64,000 nucleotides of DNA from Pseudomonas sp. RIT-PI-q (GTDB lineage Bacteria > Pseudomonadota > Gammaproteobacteria > Pseudomonadales > Pseudomonadaceae): positions 62,001-126,000 of the forward strand of contig NZ_LHPC01000051.1 of NCBI RefSeq assembly GCF_001297125.1, written 5' to 3'. A model generated the notes under the pieces. It did no database searches and was not told where the DNA came from. It was given only the letters and a program-made list of their open reading frames with translations. Both the position numbers and the translations under genes were made by a program. The first letter of the stretch is position 1; every line of letters starts with the position of its first letter. This document shows, piece by piece, positions 54,906 through 63,942 of this stretch.

Positions 54906-54922
54906 GGCGTTCTCCTGTCGAA

Positions 54923-55530
54923 TTATTGGTCGCTGAGCCCCAGCAGGCTGCGCGCGTATTGTTCCAGCGGCGGGCCCCCCAGGCTTCTGGCTTTTTGTCG
55001 GGGGACGTCAGTAAACCGCCACGACTCTTGATGCGTGCAGTATCAATCAAATACTGGGTGCTGGTCTCGATCAACATGATTTGAATGACGCCACTGTCGA
55101 TGCCGAGGCGATCCACGGCTTCCTGATCCAGCCACTCATCCGAGTTGCCGATGCGGTCGTCGGACTTGGCGAAACGCGTATAGAGAAGGTAGTGCGCCCC
55201 GGCGGCCCGTGCTTCGCCCATGGCTTCATCAAGACCTTCCGGCGTACGCGCGCGGCGGACCATGGGGAAATACTCGACGAAGCCATCGAAGGCGACTTCG
55301 GCAATCACGTTAGGTCGAGGGTAGCCGGCACTGCCTGGCGGGATGAAGGCGCCCTGGGCGATGTAGACGAACGAGTCCGGTTGAATGCGCAGGTTGTTCA
55401 CGCGGCGGCTGTCGCTATGGTCGAGCAGGCCCGCATCGCTCATGTGGTAGCGAGTCCCTTCGGCCATATCGCTGACATTCATGCAGCCACCAAGCGCCAA
55501 AACGGCCAGCAGCAAAACCAGGCTACGCAT
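54923..55530 (-). pseudogene. DUF4823 lipoprotein, frameshifted near C-terminus
   Basis: The N-terminus has a lipobox (LALGGC, Cys16) and a DUF4823 domain. Near residue 183 the run of six C (54974-54979) seems to have lost one base: inserting one base restores a frame ending PPLEQYARSLLGLSDQ at TAA 54923, just before DUF1285. As written, the frame runs on for 277 residues through the DUF1285 gene in another frame, ending at 54697 with an Arg/His-rich tail unlike the family. Confidence 0.8.
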
Positions 55531-55625
55531 CCTATCCTCCAGAGGCCGGTGACGGAAAACCGGCGAATGGCCAGTGGATGCAGCTTCCGCGCCAGCTCAG
55601 GGAACATCAGCGGCTGACAGATTGC

Positions 55626-55694
55626 TTTCGCGGGCAAGCCTCGCTCCTACAGGTTTTGCACAATCCCCTGTAGGAGCGAGGCTTGCCCGCGAAG
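55626..55694. repeat. REP inverted pair (CGCGGGCAAGCCTCG type)
   Basis: Tight inverted pair between moaA and the DUF4823 gene. Confidence 0.88.
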
Positions 55695-55702
55695 AGGCCC
55701 GA

Positions 55703-56671
55703 TCAGCCGCCGATAATCTTCATAACTGTGGCACCACCAGAGAACGCCACTTCCTGCTTGTCCCCCAGGGCTTTCACCAAGAGTCGCTGCAAGGCCGGCA
55801 ACGCCTGATGACGCGGTTTGTCGAGCAGGTCACCAACATAGTGGCGATTACTCGATGACAGGCAGCCATGCAGCCACCCCGTGGAAGACAGGCGCAACCG
55901 CGAACAGGTGCGGCAGAACGGCACGCTTTCGTTGGCAATCACGCCGAAGTGGCCCTGCCCCGGAATTTCGTACCGCACCGCCGTCGCATCGACCGGCGCA
56001 TCGGCCTGAAGGTACTCGTAGCGTTCGCCGATCAGGCTGAGCAATTGCTGGAGGCTGACAAACTGCTGCAAGAACGCGTTGGAGTCGCTGGCCAGATGGC
56101 CCATGCGCATCAGCTCGATGAAACGCAGCTCATAGCCGCGCTCCAGGCAGTAATCGAGCAACGGCATTACCTGATCGAGGTTCTGCCCGCGCAACGGCAC
56201 CATGTTGACCTTGATCTTGAGGCCCGCCGCGCTGGCCTGGTCCATGCCATCGAGCACGGTCGCCAGATCGCCGCCACGGGCGATGCTGCGGAATGCGCCG
56301 GCATCCAGGGTATCGAGGGAAACGTTGATGCGACGAATGCCAGCGTCTACCAGCAGTGGCAGTTTCTTCGCCAGCAGCTGGCCATTGGTGGTCAGGCTGA
56401 TGTCTTCAAGGCCCATTTGCCCGACGGCGGTCATGAAGGCTTCGAGTTTGGGGCTGACCAGTGGCTCACCACCGGTGATACGCAAGCGCTCGATGCCGGC
56501 GGCTTCGATCAGATACGCCACGCCACGCGCCATGGCCTCGGCCGACAATTCATCCTGCGCTGCCACCAATCGCTTGCCGTTGGGCACGCAATAGGTACAC
56601 GCGTAATTGCAGGCTGAGGTCAGGCTGATTCGCAAATTGCGAAAACGCCTGCCTTGACGGTCAACGATCAT
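55703..56671 (-). CDS. moaA: GTP 3',8-cyclase (MoaA, radical SAM)
   Basis: 322 residues. N-terminal radical-SAM cysteines CNYACTYC (about residues 21-28), the GGEPLV motif near 67, the second iron-sulfur cysteines CRTCSRLRLSSTGWLHGC (about 255-272), and the conserved C-terminal GG are all present. It makes the first cyclised intermediate of molybdopterin. It stands apart from other moa genes. A 12-bp dyad lies 31 bp upstream. Confidence 0.9.
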   Translation of the reverse strand: MIVDRQGRRFRNLRISLTSACNYACTYCVPNGKRLVAAQDELSAEAMARGVAYLIEAAGIERLRITGGEPLVSPKLEAFMTAVGQMGLEDISLTTNGQLLAKKLPLLVDAGIRRINVSLDTLDAGAFRSIARGGDLATVLDGMDQASAAGLKIKVNMVPLRGQNLDQVMPLLDYCLERGYELRFIELMRMGHLASDSNAFLQQFVSLQQLLSLIGERYEYLQADAPVDATAVRYEIPGQGHFGVIANESVPFCRTCSRLRLSSTGWLHGCLSSSNRHYVGDLLDKPRHQALPALQRLLVKALGDKQEVAFSGGATVMKIIGG

Positions 56672-56701
56672 GGATCACTCCGGCAGAAGAAGTTTCGGAC
56701 C

Positions 56702-56733
56702 GCTAAAACTTGACTCACAAATCAAGTTTTAGC
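56702..56733 (-). promoter_or_regulatory. 12-bp perfect dyad upstream of moaA
   Basis: Arms GCTAAAACTTGA and TCAAGTTTTAGC with an eight-base loop, 31-62 bp before the moaA start and after the TetR gene stop. No T-run follows on the minus strand. Could be an operator or mRNA hairpin. Confidence 0.5.
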
Positions 56734-56810
56734 AATACCTAAGCCTGAGTATATTCCTGCGGTACTGCGCCATGTAGCGAAATAATGGCGCAATCAGGCA
56801 ACTGAATGGT

Positions 56811-57449
56811 TCAGCTGCTGGGGGTGTCGGTATCGCGCTTGCGCTTGTTGCCCATGCGCACGCCGATGTCCATCAGGAACTGGAAGAAGCCTTCCTGATC
56901 TTCCAGCACATTGCTCCAGAATGGCGAGTGATACAGCGCCACGGCGCCATGCACCAGCGCCCAAGATGCGCAGTAATGGAAGTACGGCGGCACGTCTTCG
57001 AGCTTGCCTTCGCTGATCCGGCCCTTGATGAGCAGGGTCAGGCGTTCGAAGTTCGAGGCGCGGATCTTGTGCAATTCCTCGACCATCTCCGGCACCTGGT
57101 TGCCCTTGACCACCTTTTCTTCCAGGCGATCGAACAACCGATAGCGTTGCGGGTCGCGCATGCGGAATTCGAAATAGGCCCGGGACAACGCTTCCTTGTC
57201 CTTGTCGACATCGGCCGAATGCAACAGCTCGTTCAAATCGCGCTCGTAATCGAGCATCAGGCGCAGATAGATCTCGGCTTTGGATTTGAAGTGCTTGTAG
57301 ATCGTGCCTTTGCCGATACCGACGGCATCAGCAATCATCTCGACGGTGACACTGTCTTCACCTTGGTCGAGGAACAGCTTGAGCGCGGTATCGAGAATTT
57401 CTTGCTCGCGGCGACGAAACTCACGGACCTTACGAGGTTCTTTATGCAT
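56811..57449 (-). CDS. TetR family transcriptional regulator
   Basis: 212 residues. TetR helix-turn-helix (about residues 15-60, DSVTVEMIADAVGIGKGTIYKHF), then a ligand-binding domain with an unusually basic C-terminus (MGNKRKRD). The equivalent gene lies beside tatD in P. aeruginosa (PA2957). Ligand and targets unknown. Preceded by a 342-bp gap containing rgsA. Confidence 0.9.
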   Translation of the reverse strand: MHKEPRKVREFRRREQEILDTALKLFLDQGEDSVTVEMIADAVGIGKGTIYKHFKSKAEIYLRLMLDYERDLNELLHSADVDKDKEALSRAYFEFRMRDPQRYRLFDRLEEKVVKGNQVPEMVEELHKIRASNFERLTLLIKGRISEGKLEDVPPYFHYCASWALVHGAVALYHSPFWSNVLEDQEGFFQFLMDIGVRMGNKRKRDTDTPSS

Positions 57450-57662
57450 AAGAAAAGGTCTGTAGGGGTCAAAATTCGAAGCCGCGTATTATGCCTAACT
57501 TGCGCAAAAATGCACGGATCATCCGACCATATATGTGTTTCTTGATGAATTCGGACAGGGTCGCCGGTTGATGAGAACTCTTCCGAAGCGGCCGTATTCC
57601 AAAATTGTTTAAAAACCGGGGCCGGTAAACTGGACTCGGCGCAATACTGATCAATACTTGAA

Positions 57663-57782
57663 CTGTCGGCGAGGCATCTCCCCCAAGTGTCGCGCCGATA
57701 TAGGTACCAACGGACCGCGTACCTTTGTTTTACTCCTAATGGTCTTAACCCGGATTCACCCCCCAGAACCCGGGTTTTTTTT
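57663..57782 (+). ncRNA. rgsA: Small RNA RgsA (P16)
   Basis: Called by position and structure: the gap between the TetR gene and tatD is where the GacA/RpoS-controlled sRNA RgsA (about 120 nt) is found in Pseudomonas. A candidate RpoS-like -10, CAATACTT at 57652-57659, precedes the stretch, and an intrinsic terminator (AACCCGG/CCGGGTT plus T-run) ends it at about 57782 on the plus strand. No open reading frame fits it. Start is approximate; the 57450-57660 part shows nothing else. Confidence 0.7.
57747..57782 (+). terminator. Terminator of rgsA
   Basis: Stem AACCCGG / CCGGGTT with a 16-base C-rich loop and an eight-T run, on the plus strand only. Confidence 0.85.
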
Positions 57783-57791
57783 GCCTGCGAT

Positions 57792-58577
57792 TTAACCTTT
57801 CACGTGCGCCAGCGGAAACAGGCGCTTGAAGTTTTCAGTGGTTTGCTCGGCAAAACGCTCGTAGGACTCGCCTCGCAACATTGCCAGAAATTCCGCAACC
57901 TCGCGCACGTACTGCGGCAGGTTCGGCTTGCCGCGATACGGGATCGGCGCCAGGTACGGAGAGTCGGTTTCCACCAACAGACGATCAGCGGGCACCTTGC
58001 TGGCGACATCGCGCAACGCGTCGGCATTGCGAAAAGTGACAATACCGGACAGGGAAATGTAATACCCCATATCCAGTGCGGCTTTGGCCATCTCCCAGTC
58101 TTCGGTGAAGCAATGCAGTACGCCGGCCTGGGGCAACGCCGCTTCACGCAGGAGGTTCAACGTATCGGCGCGGGCGCCACGGGTGTGGATGATCACCGGC
58201 TTGCCGGTCTGCTGCGCCGCTTGCAGGTGCAGACGAAACGAAGCCTGCTGCAACTCCGCCGCTTCCGGTTCGTAGTGATAGTCCAGACCGGTTTCACCGA
58301 TCGCCACCACACGTGGATGGTTGAGCTCCTGCAACAGCCAGTCCAGCGCTGGCGCGGCGTCCGCCTGTACATCCAGCGGATGCACGCCGACCGAACAATC
58401 GACGTCTTCATAACGTTCAGCCAGGGCTTTGACGTCGGCGGCATTGTCGACGCTGACGCCGATGCACAAGAAGTGCCCTACGCCGCGCTGACGGGCCGCA
58501 TCCAGCGCAGCATCGAGGGAACCGTTGTGGGCGGCGAGATCAAGGCGATCGAGGTGGCAATGGGAATCTACGAGCAT
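57792..58577 (-). CDS. tatD: TatD family metal-dependent hydrolase
   Basis: 261 residues, TIM-barrel hydrolase with N-terminal metal ligands HCHLD, the mid-barrel GETGLDY motif, HTRGA and ETDSPYLAP. TatD-type nucleases act on DNA ends. Last gene of the fabF-tatD operon; its stop is only 10 bp from the opposing rgsA terminator. Confidence 0.94.
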   Translation of the reverse strand: MLVDSHCHLDRLDLAAHNGSLDAALDAARQRGVGHFLCIGVSVDNAADVKALAERYEDVDCSVGVHPLDVQADAAPALDWLLQELNHPRVVAIGETGLDYHYEPEAAELQQASFRLHLQAAQQTGKPVIIHTRGARADTLNLLREAALPQAGVLHCFTEDWEMAKAALDMGYYISLSGIVTFRNADALRDVASKVPADRLLVETDSPYLAPIPYRGKPNLPQYVREVAEFLAMLRGESYERFAEQTTENFKRLFPLAHVKG

Positions 58578-58592
58578 AAAAAGGGCTGCAAC

Positions 58593-58949
58593 TTACATCG
58601 TATGAGTGGGACGGTCGGACTTCAGGGCTCCGGCCAGGTGGGTTTCGATTCGACTGCGCGCGGTGTCGTCGCCTGCGTTGAACTGCACGCCGACCCCGGC
58701 AGCCCGGTTGCCCTGGGCGCCTTTGGGGGTGATCCAGGTGACCTTGCCGGCGACCGGGATCTTTTCCGATTCATCCATCAGGTTCAGCAGCATGAACACC
58801 TCATCGCCCAACTTGTAGCTCTTGTTGGTCGGGATAAACAGGCCGCCATTCTTGATGAACGGCATGTAGGCCGCATAAAGCACGGACTTGTCCTTGATGG
58901 TCAGGGACAAAATACCGTTGCGCGGCCCCGGATTGACGGCTTCATTCAT
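58593..58949 (-). CDS. pilZ: PilZ domain protein (type IV pilus type)
   Basis: 118 residues matching PilZ of Pseudomonas (MNEAVNPGPRNGILSLTIKD). It lacks a canonical RxxxR cyclic-di-GMP motif in the usual place, as does the founding PilZ, which is needed for pilus assembly. AGGTCAGC precedes ATG at 58949. Sits between holB and tatD. Confidence 0.9.
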   Translation of the reverse strand: MNEAVNPGPRNGILSLTIKDKSVLYAAYMPFIKNGGLFIPTNKSYKLGDEVFMLLNLMDESEKIPVAGKVTWITPKGAQGNRAAGVGVQFNAGDDTARSRIETHLAGALKSDRPTHTM

Positions 58950-58991
58950 GCTGACCTCCACTGCTGATGCTCAGAGTCTAGGCGCAGACAC

Positions 58992-59978
58992 TTACTTGTG
59001 GATAGGCAGGGATGCCCATTGCACCAGCAGCGCTTCCAGCAACAGCACCCGATTGAGGTTGGCTTTGCTCATGACTTTCTGGCGCTGGGCGAGGATCCAG
59101 TCCTGAATGTTCAGCACTTTGTCCTGAGCGGTTTTCTGCGCGAGGTACTGAACCACCTTGCGCATGTCCGTCAATCCAAGTCCTTCTTCATCCTGGGTCA
59201 ACTGATAGCGAAGGATAAGGCTCGACCAGTCGCAGAACCAGTCGAACAGCAGCAACAACGGAATCGCATTCCAGCCTTCGGCCAGTTGCGTCGGCGATTG
59301 CTGCTGCTTGAGCAACTTCTTCACGCCATCAACCACCAGTGCTCGCTGTTCACGCACGCCCTGGGCCTGCAACTTGACCGCGGCCAGCGGCGAACCGGCG
59401 GCCAGGGTCAACAACTCGACGCGCTCTTCTTCCGAACAGTCCGGCAACGCCTGCGCCAGCCATGTCAGGCTCATGGCCTCGCTGGGCAGCGGACACGCCT
59501 GCTGCTGGCAGCGGCTCTTGATGGTCGGCAACAAACGGCTGGTCTGGTGGCTGACCAACAGCAGCACCGTATCGCCGGACGGTTCTTCCAGGCTTTTGAG
59601 CAAGGCGTTGGCGGCGTTGACGTTCATCGACTCTGTCGGCTCGATCAGCACCACTTTACGCCCGCCCATCTGCGCGGTCTGGACCACGAAGCTGACCAGA
59701 TCACGAACCTGATCGACCTTGATCGCCTTGTCGGCTTCTTCCGGTTCCAGAATGTAGTTGTCGGGGTGACTGCCAGCCTTGAGCAACAGGCAGGATTTGC
59801 ACTCGCCGCAGGCATTTTGCGCGGTCGGACGCTGACACAGTAAATGAGCCATCAGCCGCTCGGCCAATGCACGCTTGCCGATACCGGCCGGACCATGGAG
59901 CAAGTACGCATGCGCATGCTGCTTACGCCCCGCCAGTTGCTGCCAGAGATCGTCCTGCCACGGATAGGCCTCAGCCAC
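58992..59978 (-). CDS. holB: DNA polymerase III subunit delta'
   Basis: 328 residues. The clamp-loader subunit has the P-loop-like GPAGIGKRALA (residues about 29-39) and zinc cysteines (CGECKSCLL), plus the SRC segment (IKSRCQQQ). GTG start overlapping the end of tmk by eight bases, so translation is probably coupled. Confidence 0.94.
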   Translation of the reverse strand: MAEAYPWQDDLWQQLAGRKQHAHAYLLHGPAGIGKRALAERLMAHLLCQRPTAQNACGECKSCLLLKAGSHPDNYILEPEEADKAIKVDQVRDLVSFVVQTAQMGGRKVVLIEPTESMNVNAANALLKSLEEPSGDTVLLLVSHQTSRLLPTIKSRCQQQACPLPSEAMSLTWLAQALPDCSEEERVELLTLAAGSPLAAVKLQAQGVREQRALVVDGVKKLLKQQQSPTQLAEGWNAIPLLLLFDWFCDWSSLILRYQLTQDEEGLGLTDMRKVVQYLAQKTAQDKVLNIQDWILAQRQKVMSKANLNRVLLLEALLVQWASLPIHK

Positions 59979-60603
59979 GGGTCAACTCCAGCAGACGCGG
60001 GAGCAAGGCATCCAGGGACTGCTGAACCTGCGCCAGCGGTTGGGCGGCATCGACCAGGACATAACGCGCCGGATCGGCTTCAGCGCGCTTGAGGAAGGCA
60101 CTGCGCACCGCATCGAAAAAGGTCCGGCCTTCGAGTTCGAATCGATCCAGACGACCGCGCGCGCTGGCGCGGGCCAGGCCTACTTCCACCGGCAGATCGA
60201 AAATCAAAGTCAGGTCCGGGCGCAAGTCGCCCTGGACGAAGGTTTCCAGCGTAGCGATACGCTCCAGCGACAAGCCGCGACCGCCGCCCTGATACGCGTA
60301 GGTCGAATCGGTAAAACGATCGCACAACACCACCGCGCCACGGGCCAGCGCCGGGCGGATCACCTCGGCCAGGTGCTGGGCTCGCGCGGCAAATACCAGC
60401 AGCAATTCGGTGTCCGGGTTCATGACTTCGTCGACCGGCGCCAACAGCACTTCGCGGATTCGCTCGGCCAACGGCGTACCACCCGGCTCGCGGGTCAGCA
60501 CCACTTCGATACCGGCGGCGCACAGACGCTCGGCCAGGTATTCGCGATTGGTGCTCTTGCCGGCGCCTTCCGGGCCTTCCAGGGTAATAAACAAGCCAGT
60601 CAC
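59971..60603 (-). CDS. tmk: Thymidylate kinase
   Basis: 210 residues. P-loop GPEGAGKST (10-18), DRFTDST motif near 92 and the LID region ARGRLDRFE. Phosphorylates dTMP. GTG start after AAGGACTGCCT. Confidence 0.96.
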   Translation of the reverse strand: MTGLFITLEGPEGAGKSTNREYLAERLCAAGIEVVLTREPGGTPLAERIREVLLAPVDEVMNPDTELLLVFAARAQHLAEVIRPALARGAVVLCDRFTDSTYAYQGGGRGLSLERIATLETFVQGDLRPDLTLIFDLPVEVGLARASARGRLDRFELEGRTFFDAVRSAFLKRAEADPARYVLVDAAQPLAQVQQSLDALLPRLLELTRG

Positions 60604-60622
60604 AGGCAGTCCTTAGTCAGAA

Positions 60623-61879
60623 TCATTGCGGGCTTTGCGGCGCGTTTGCATCCGGTTCGGGCGCGGGTGCAGCAGCGGGTTCTTGGGCAGGCTCTGGAGC
60701 AGGCGCTTGCGGCGCCTCTTGAGGCGGCACTGGCGGCGACTCCTGAACCGGGTCCAGCGGCGTCACTGGCGGCAAAGCCTCGGGGGCTGTGTCGGGCGAC
60801 GCAGCCGGAATCGGTGCCTGCCCATTCGTAGCCTCAGGCGCGGTGGCCGGTGCCGGGCTGGAGCGGTAATCGGCGCGGCGCTTGAGCTGGAACTCACGCA
60901 CGGCATTGTTATGCGCATCCAGATCATCGGAGAACACGTGGCTGCCATCACCGCGTGCGACGAAGTACAGGCTGTTACCCGCCACCGGGTTCAACGCCGC
61001 ATGGATTGCTTCGCGGCCGACCATCGCAATCGGGGTCGGCGGCAGGCCAGAAATCATATAAGTGTTGTAAGGCGTCGCTTCCTTGAGATGGGCGCGGGTC
61101 AACTTGCCGTTGTAACGGTCACCGAGACCGTAGATCACGGTCGGATCGGTCTGCAGCAGCATGCCCATTTCCATGCGTCGCACGAACACGCCGGCAATCT
61201 GCCCACGCTCCTGTGGCACGCCCGTTTCCTTCTCCACCAGCGAGGCCATGATCAGCGCCTGATAGGGTTCGGTGTACGGCACATCCGCGGCGCGCTGGCT
61301 CCATTCCTTGGCGAGGACTTCGTCGAGGCGGTCGTAGGCCAGTTTCAGCAGCTCGACGTCGGACATGCCGCGCACGAAACGGTACGTGTCAGGGAAGAAT
61401 CGCCCTTCCGGAAAGATCCCGCTGTGGCCGAGCTTGTCCATCACTTCGCTGTCGCTCAAACCGTTCAGGGTCTGATCGAGTTTTTCATCCTTGGCCAACG
61501 CCGCACGGACCTGATGGAAATTCCAGCCCTCGACCAGGGTCAGGCTGTACTGAACGATTTCCCCGCGCTTCCACAGGTCGATCAGCCCCTCGACCGTCAT
61601 GCCGGGCTGCATGCGGTATTCGCCTTTGTGCAACGGTTGTTTGGCGAGGTTGAACCGCCAGTACACGCGCAACCAGAAAGCGTCCTTGATGACGCCATCG
61701 GCTTCGAGTCGATAGAAGGTACGGGTAGGTGTCGTGCCCTTGGGCACTTCCAGCAGTTCTTCCTGGGTGATGTTCAGCGGCTGTTCCAGCGCCGAATGGA
61801 TTTTCCAGGCCGAAGCGCCCAAACACAGCCCCGCCAGAACCAATCCGGTTTCCAGCAGCAGCAAGAATTTACGTCTCAC
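60623..61879 (-). CDS. mltG: Endolytic transglycosylase MltG
   Basis: 418 residues. An N-terminal membrane anchor (residues 5-25), LysM-like/YceG domain with the catalytic Glu in MASLVEKETGVPQER and the conserved TDPTVIYGLG. About 75 residues of Pro/Ala-rich, low-complexity sequence follow the family domain. GTG start without a clear Shine-Dalgarno sequence. Terminates peptidoglycan strands. Confidence 0.93.
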   Translation of the reverse strand: MRRKFLLLLETGLVLAGLCLGASAWKIHSALEQPLNITQEELLEVPKGTTPTRTFYRLEADGVIKDAFWLRVYWRFNLAKQPLHKGEYRMQPGMTVEGLIDLWKRGEIVQYSLTLVEGWNFHQVRAALAKDEKLDQTLNGLSDSEVMDKLGHSGIFPEGRFFPDTYRFVRGMSDVELLKLAYDRLDEVLAKEWSQRAADVPYTEPYQALIMASLVEKETGVPQERGQIAGVFVRRMEMGMLLQTDPTVIYGLGDRYNGKLTRAHLKEATPYNTYMISGLPPTPIAMVGREAIHAALNPVAGNSLYFVARGDGSHVFSDDLDAHNNAVREFQLKRRADYRSSPAPATAPEATNGQAPIPAASPDTAPEALPPVTPLDPVQESPPVPPQEAPQAPAPEPAQEPAAAPAPEPDANAPQSPQ

Positions 61880-61882
61880 GTA

Positions 61883-62698
61883 TCAAGCATCCAGTAGCGC
61901 GCGGGCAATGGTTTGGAGTTTACGGGTGAGCGGCCCAACCGGCCAGCTCAGTGCTGCATAGGCGCGCACCGGCCAAACGCCATACACGCTGTTGCAGACA
62001 AAGACTTCGTCAGCCCATTGCAGCTGTTCGAGGGTGATATCGGTGATTTGCGTGGGAATCCCCAACGACTTGGCTTGAAACAATAATTCGGCACGCATCA
62101 CGCCGACCACGCCACAGCGCTTGAGATTGGCCGTAATCAACACGCCATCACGGACCAGGAACAGATTGCTGAACACGCCTTCGATCACGCGCCCGACCTG
62201 ATCAAGCATCAAGCCCTCTGCATGCTCGGTGTCTTGCCATTCGGAACGGGCAATCACTTGTTCAAGACGATTCAGGTGCTTGAGGCCGGCGAGCAGTGGC
62301 TGTTTTGAAAGCCGTGTCGCACAAGGGAACAGGCGGACGCCCTGCTCGGCATGCACAGCAGGATAAGCCGCCGGTGGATTGCCTTGCAAAATGCGCCGGG
62401 CCTGGGCCGAGGGATCGGGCGCGTAACCGCGCAAGCTATCACCGCGAGTGAGGATGAGCTTGAGCACGCCCTCGCCCAATGCGGCGGCATAGGCCAGCAG
62501 TTCGCTGCGGATCAGCTCGTGATCGGCAGCGATCGACAGGCGCAAACAGCCCTCCGCCAGACGCGACAGGTGCCGGTCCAGCAACAACGGCTGCCCGCCC
62601 CGCACGGCAATGGTCTCGAACAGACCATCACCATAAGCCAGGCCGCGATCCTTCAGCGACAAAGCGTCAGCCGGCTGACCGTCGACCCAGCTGTCCAT
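61883..62698 (-). CDS. pabC: Aminodeoxychorismate lyase
   Basis: 271 residues, PLP fold type IV. Contains DRGLAYGDGLFET near 18-30, LKHLNRLEQV with the PLP lysine, and EGVFSNLF. Makes p-aminobenzoate for folate. The start ATG overlaps the fabF TGA by one base. Confidence 0.93.
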   Translation of the reverse strand: MDSWVDGQPADALSLKDRGLAYGDGLFETIAVRGGQPLLLDRHLSRLAEGCLRLSIAADHELIRSELLAYAAALGEGVLKLILTRGDSLRGYAPDPSAQARRILQGNPPAAYPAVHAEQGVRLFPCATRLSKQPLLAGLKHLNRLEQVIARSEWQDTEHAEGLMLDQVGRVIEGVFSNLFLVRDGVLITANLKRCGVVGVMRAELLFQAKSLGIPTQITDITLEQLQWADEVFVCNSVYGVWPVRAYAALSWPVGPLTRKLQTIARALLDA

Positions 62699-63942
62699 CA
62701 CTCAGAGAACCGGCGGAACACCAGCGAGCCGTTAGTACCGCCAAACCCGAAGGAGTTGGACAGCACCACATCGATATCCATGTTGCGCGCAGTGTGCGGA
62801 ACGAAATCGAGGTCGCAGCCTTCGTCCGGCTCATCGAGGTTGATGGTCGGCGGCGCCACCTGGCTGTTGATCGCCAGCACGCTGAAGATCGCCTCGACCG
62901 CGCCTGCCGCACCCAACAGGTGGCCGGTCATGGACTTGGTCGAACTGACGGCCAGCTTGTAGGCGTGATCGCCAAACACCGACTTGATCGCGCAGGCTTC
63001 AGCGAGGTCGCCAGCGGAAGTCGAAGTGCCGTGGGCGTTGATGTACTGGACTTGATCGCCATTGATCTTCGCGTCGCGCAGGGCATTGGTGATGCAGCGT
63101 GCAGCACCGGCGCCATCAGCTGGCGGCGAAGTCATGTGGTAGGCGTCGCCACTGGTGCCGAAGCCGATCAGTTCGGCATAGATGGTCGCGCCGCGGGCCT
63201 TGGCGTGTTCCAGTTCTTCCAGAACCAGCGCACCGGCGCCATCAGACAATACGAAGCCATCACGGCCCTTGTCCCATGGACGGCTGGCGCGGGTCGGCTC
63301 GTCGTTGCGGGTCGACAGCGCGCGGGAGGCACCGAAGCCACCCATGCCCAGACCGCAAGCCGCCATCTCGGCGCCGCCGGCGATCATCACGTCGGCTTCG
63401 TCGTACATGATGTTGCGTGCCGCCATGCCGATGCAGTGTGTACCGGTGGTACACGCGGTGGCGATGGCGTAGTTAGGTCCCTGTGCACCCAAGTGAATGG
63501 ACAGGAAACCGGAAATCATATTGATGATCGAGCCAGGCACGAAAAACGGAGAGATCCGTCGTGGGCCGGAATCATGCAGCGTGCGGCTGGTTTCTTCGAT
63601 ATTGGTCAGACCGCCAATCCCCGAACCCATGGCCACGCCGATGCGCTCACGGTTGGCGTCGGTGACTTCCAGACCGGAGTTGCGTACTGCCTGGAACCCT
63701 GCGGCCAGACCGTACTGAATGAACAGGTCGAGCTTGCGAGCTTCCTTGACCGACAGGTATTCCTCGACATTGAAGCCCTTTACCGAGCCGCCAAAACGGG
63801 TGGAATAGGCAGAAAGGTCGGTGTGTTCGATCAGACCAATGCCACTGCGGCCAGCCAGAATGCCCTGCCAACTGCTTGGCACATCCGTGCCCAGTGGCGA
63901 CAACATACCCATACCGGTGACTACGACGCGTCTACGCGACAC
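62698..63942 (-). CDS. fabF: Beta-ketoacyl-ACP synthase II
   Basis: 414 residues. Catalytic Cys in TACTTGTHCIGMA near 164, the His pair INAHGTST and GHLLGAAG, and FGFGGTNGS at the end. GTG start at 63942 is chosen for the AAGGAG just upstream (six-base spacing) and the familiar N-terminus SRRRVVVTGMGML. Elongates fatty acids; presumably acpP lies beyond the right edge. Confidence 0.96.
   Translation of the reverse strand: MSRRRVVVTGMGMLSPLGTDVPSSWQGILAGRSGIGLIEHTDLSAYSTRFGGSVKGFNVEEYLSVKEARKLDLFIQYGLAAGFQAVRNSGLEVTDANRERIGVAMGSGIGGLTNIEETSRTLHDSGPRRISPFFVPGSIINMISGFLSIHLGAQGPNYAIATACTTGTHCIGMAARNIMYDEADVMIAGGAEMAACGLGMGGFGASRALSTRNDEPTRASRPWDKGRDGFVLSDGAGALVLEELEHAKARGATIYAELIGFGTSGDAYHMTSPPADGAGAARCITNALRDAKINGDQVQYINAHGTSTSAGDLAEACAIKSVFGDHAYKLAVSSTKSMTGHLLGAAGAVEAIFSVLAINSQVAPPTINLDEPDEGCDLDFVPHTARNMDIDVVLSNSFGFGGTNGSLVFRRFSE

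Noticed and set aside
54697..54922. C-terminal extension of the DUF4823 protein into DUF1285
   Set aside because: It follows a likely one-base shift and overlaps DUF1285 in a different frame; the tail is Arg/His/Pro-rich and unlike the family.
57469..57654. Minus-strand frame of 61 codons in the rgsA gap
   Set aside because: No good ribosome binding site, no family resemblance.
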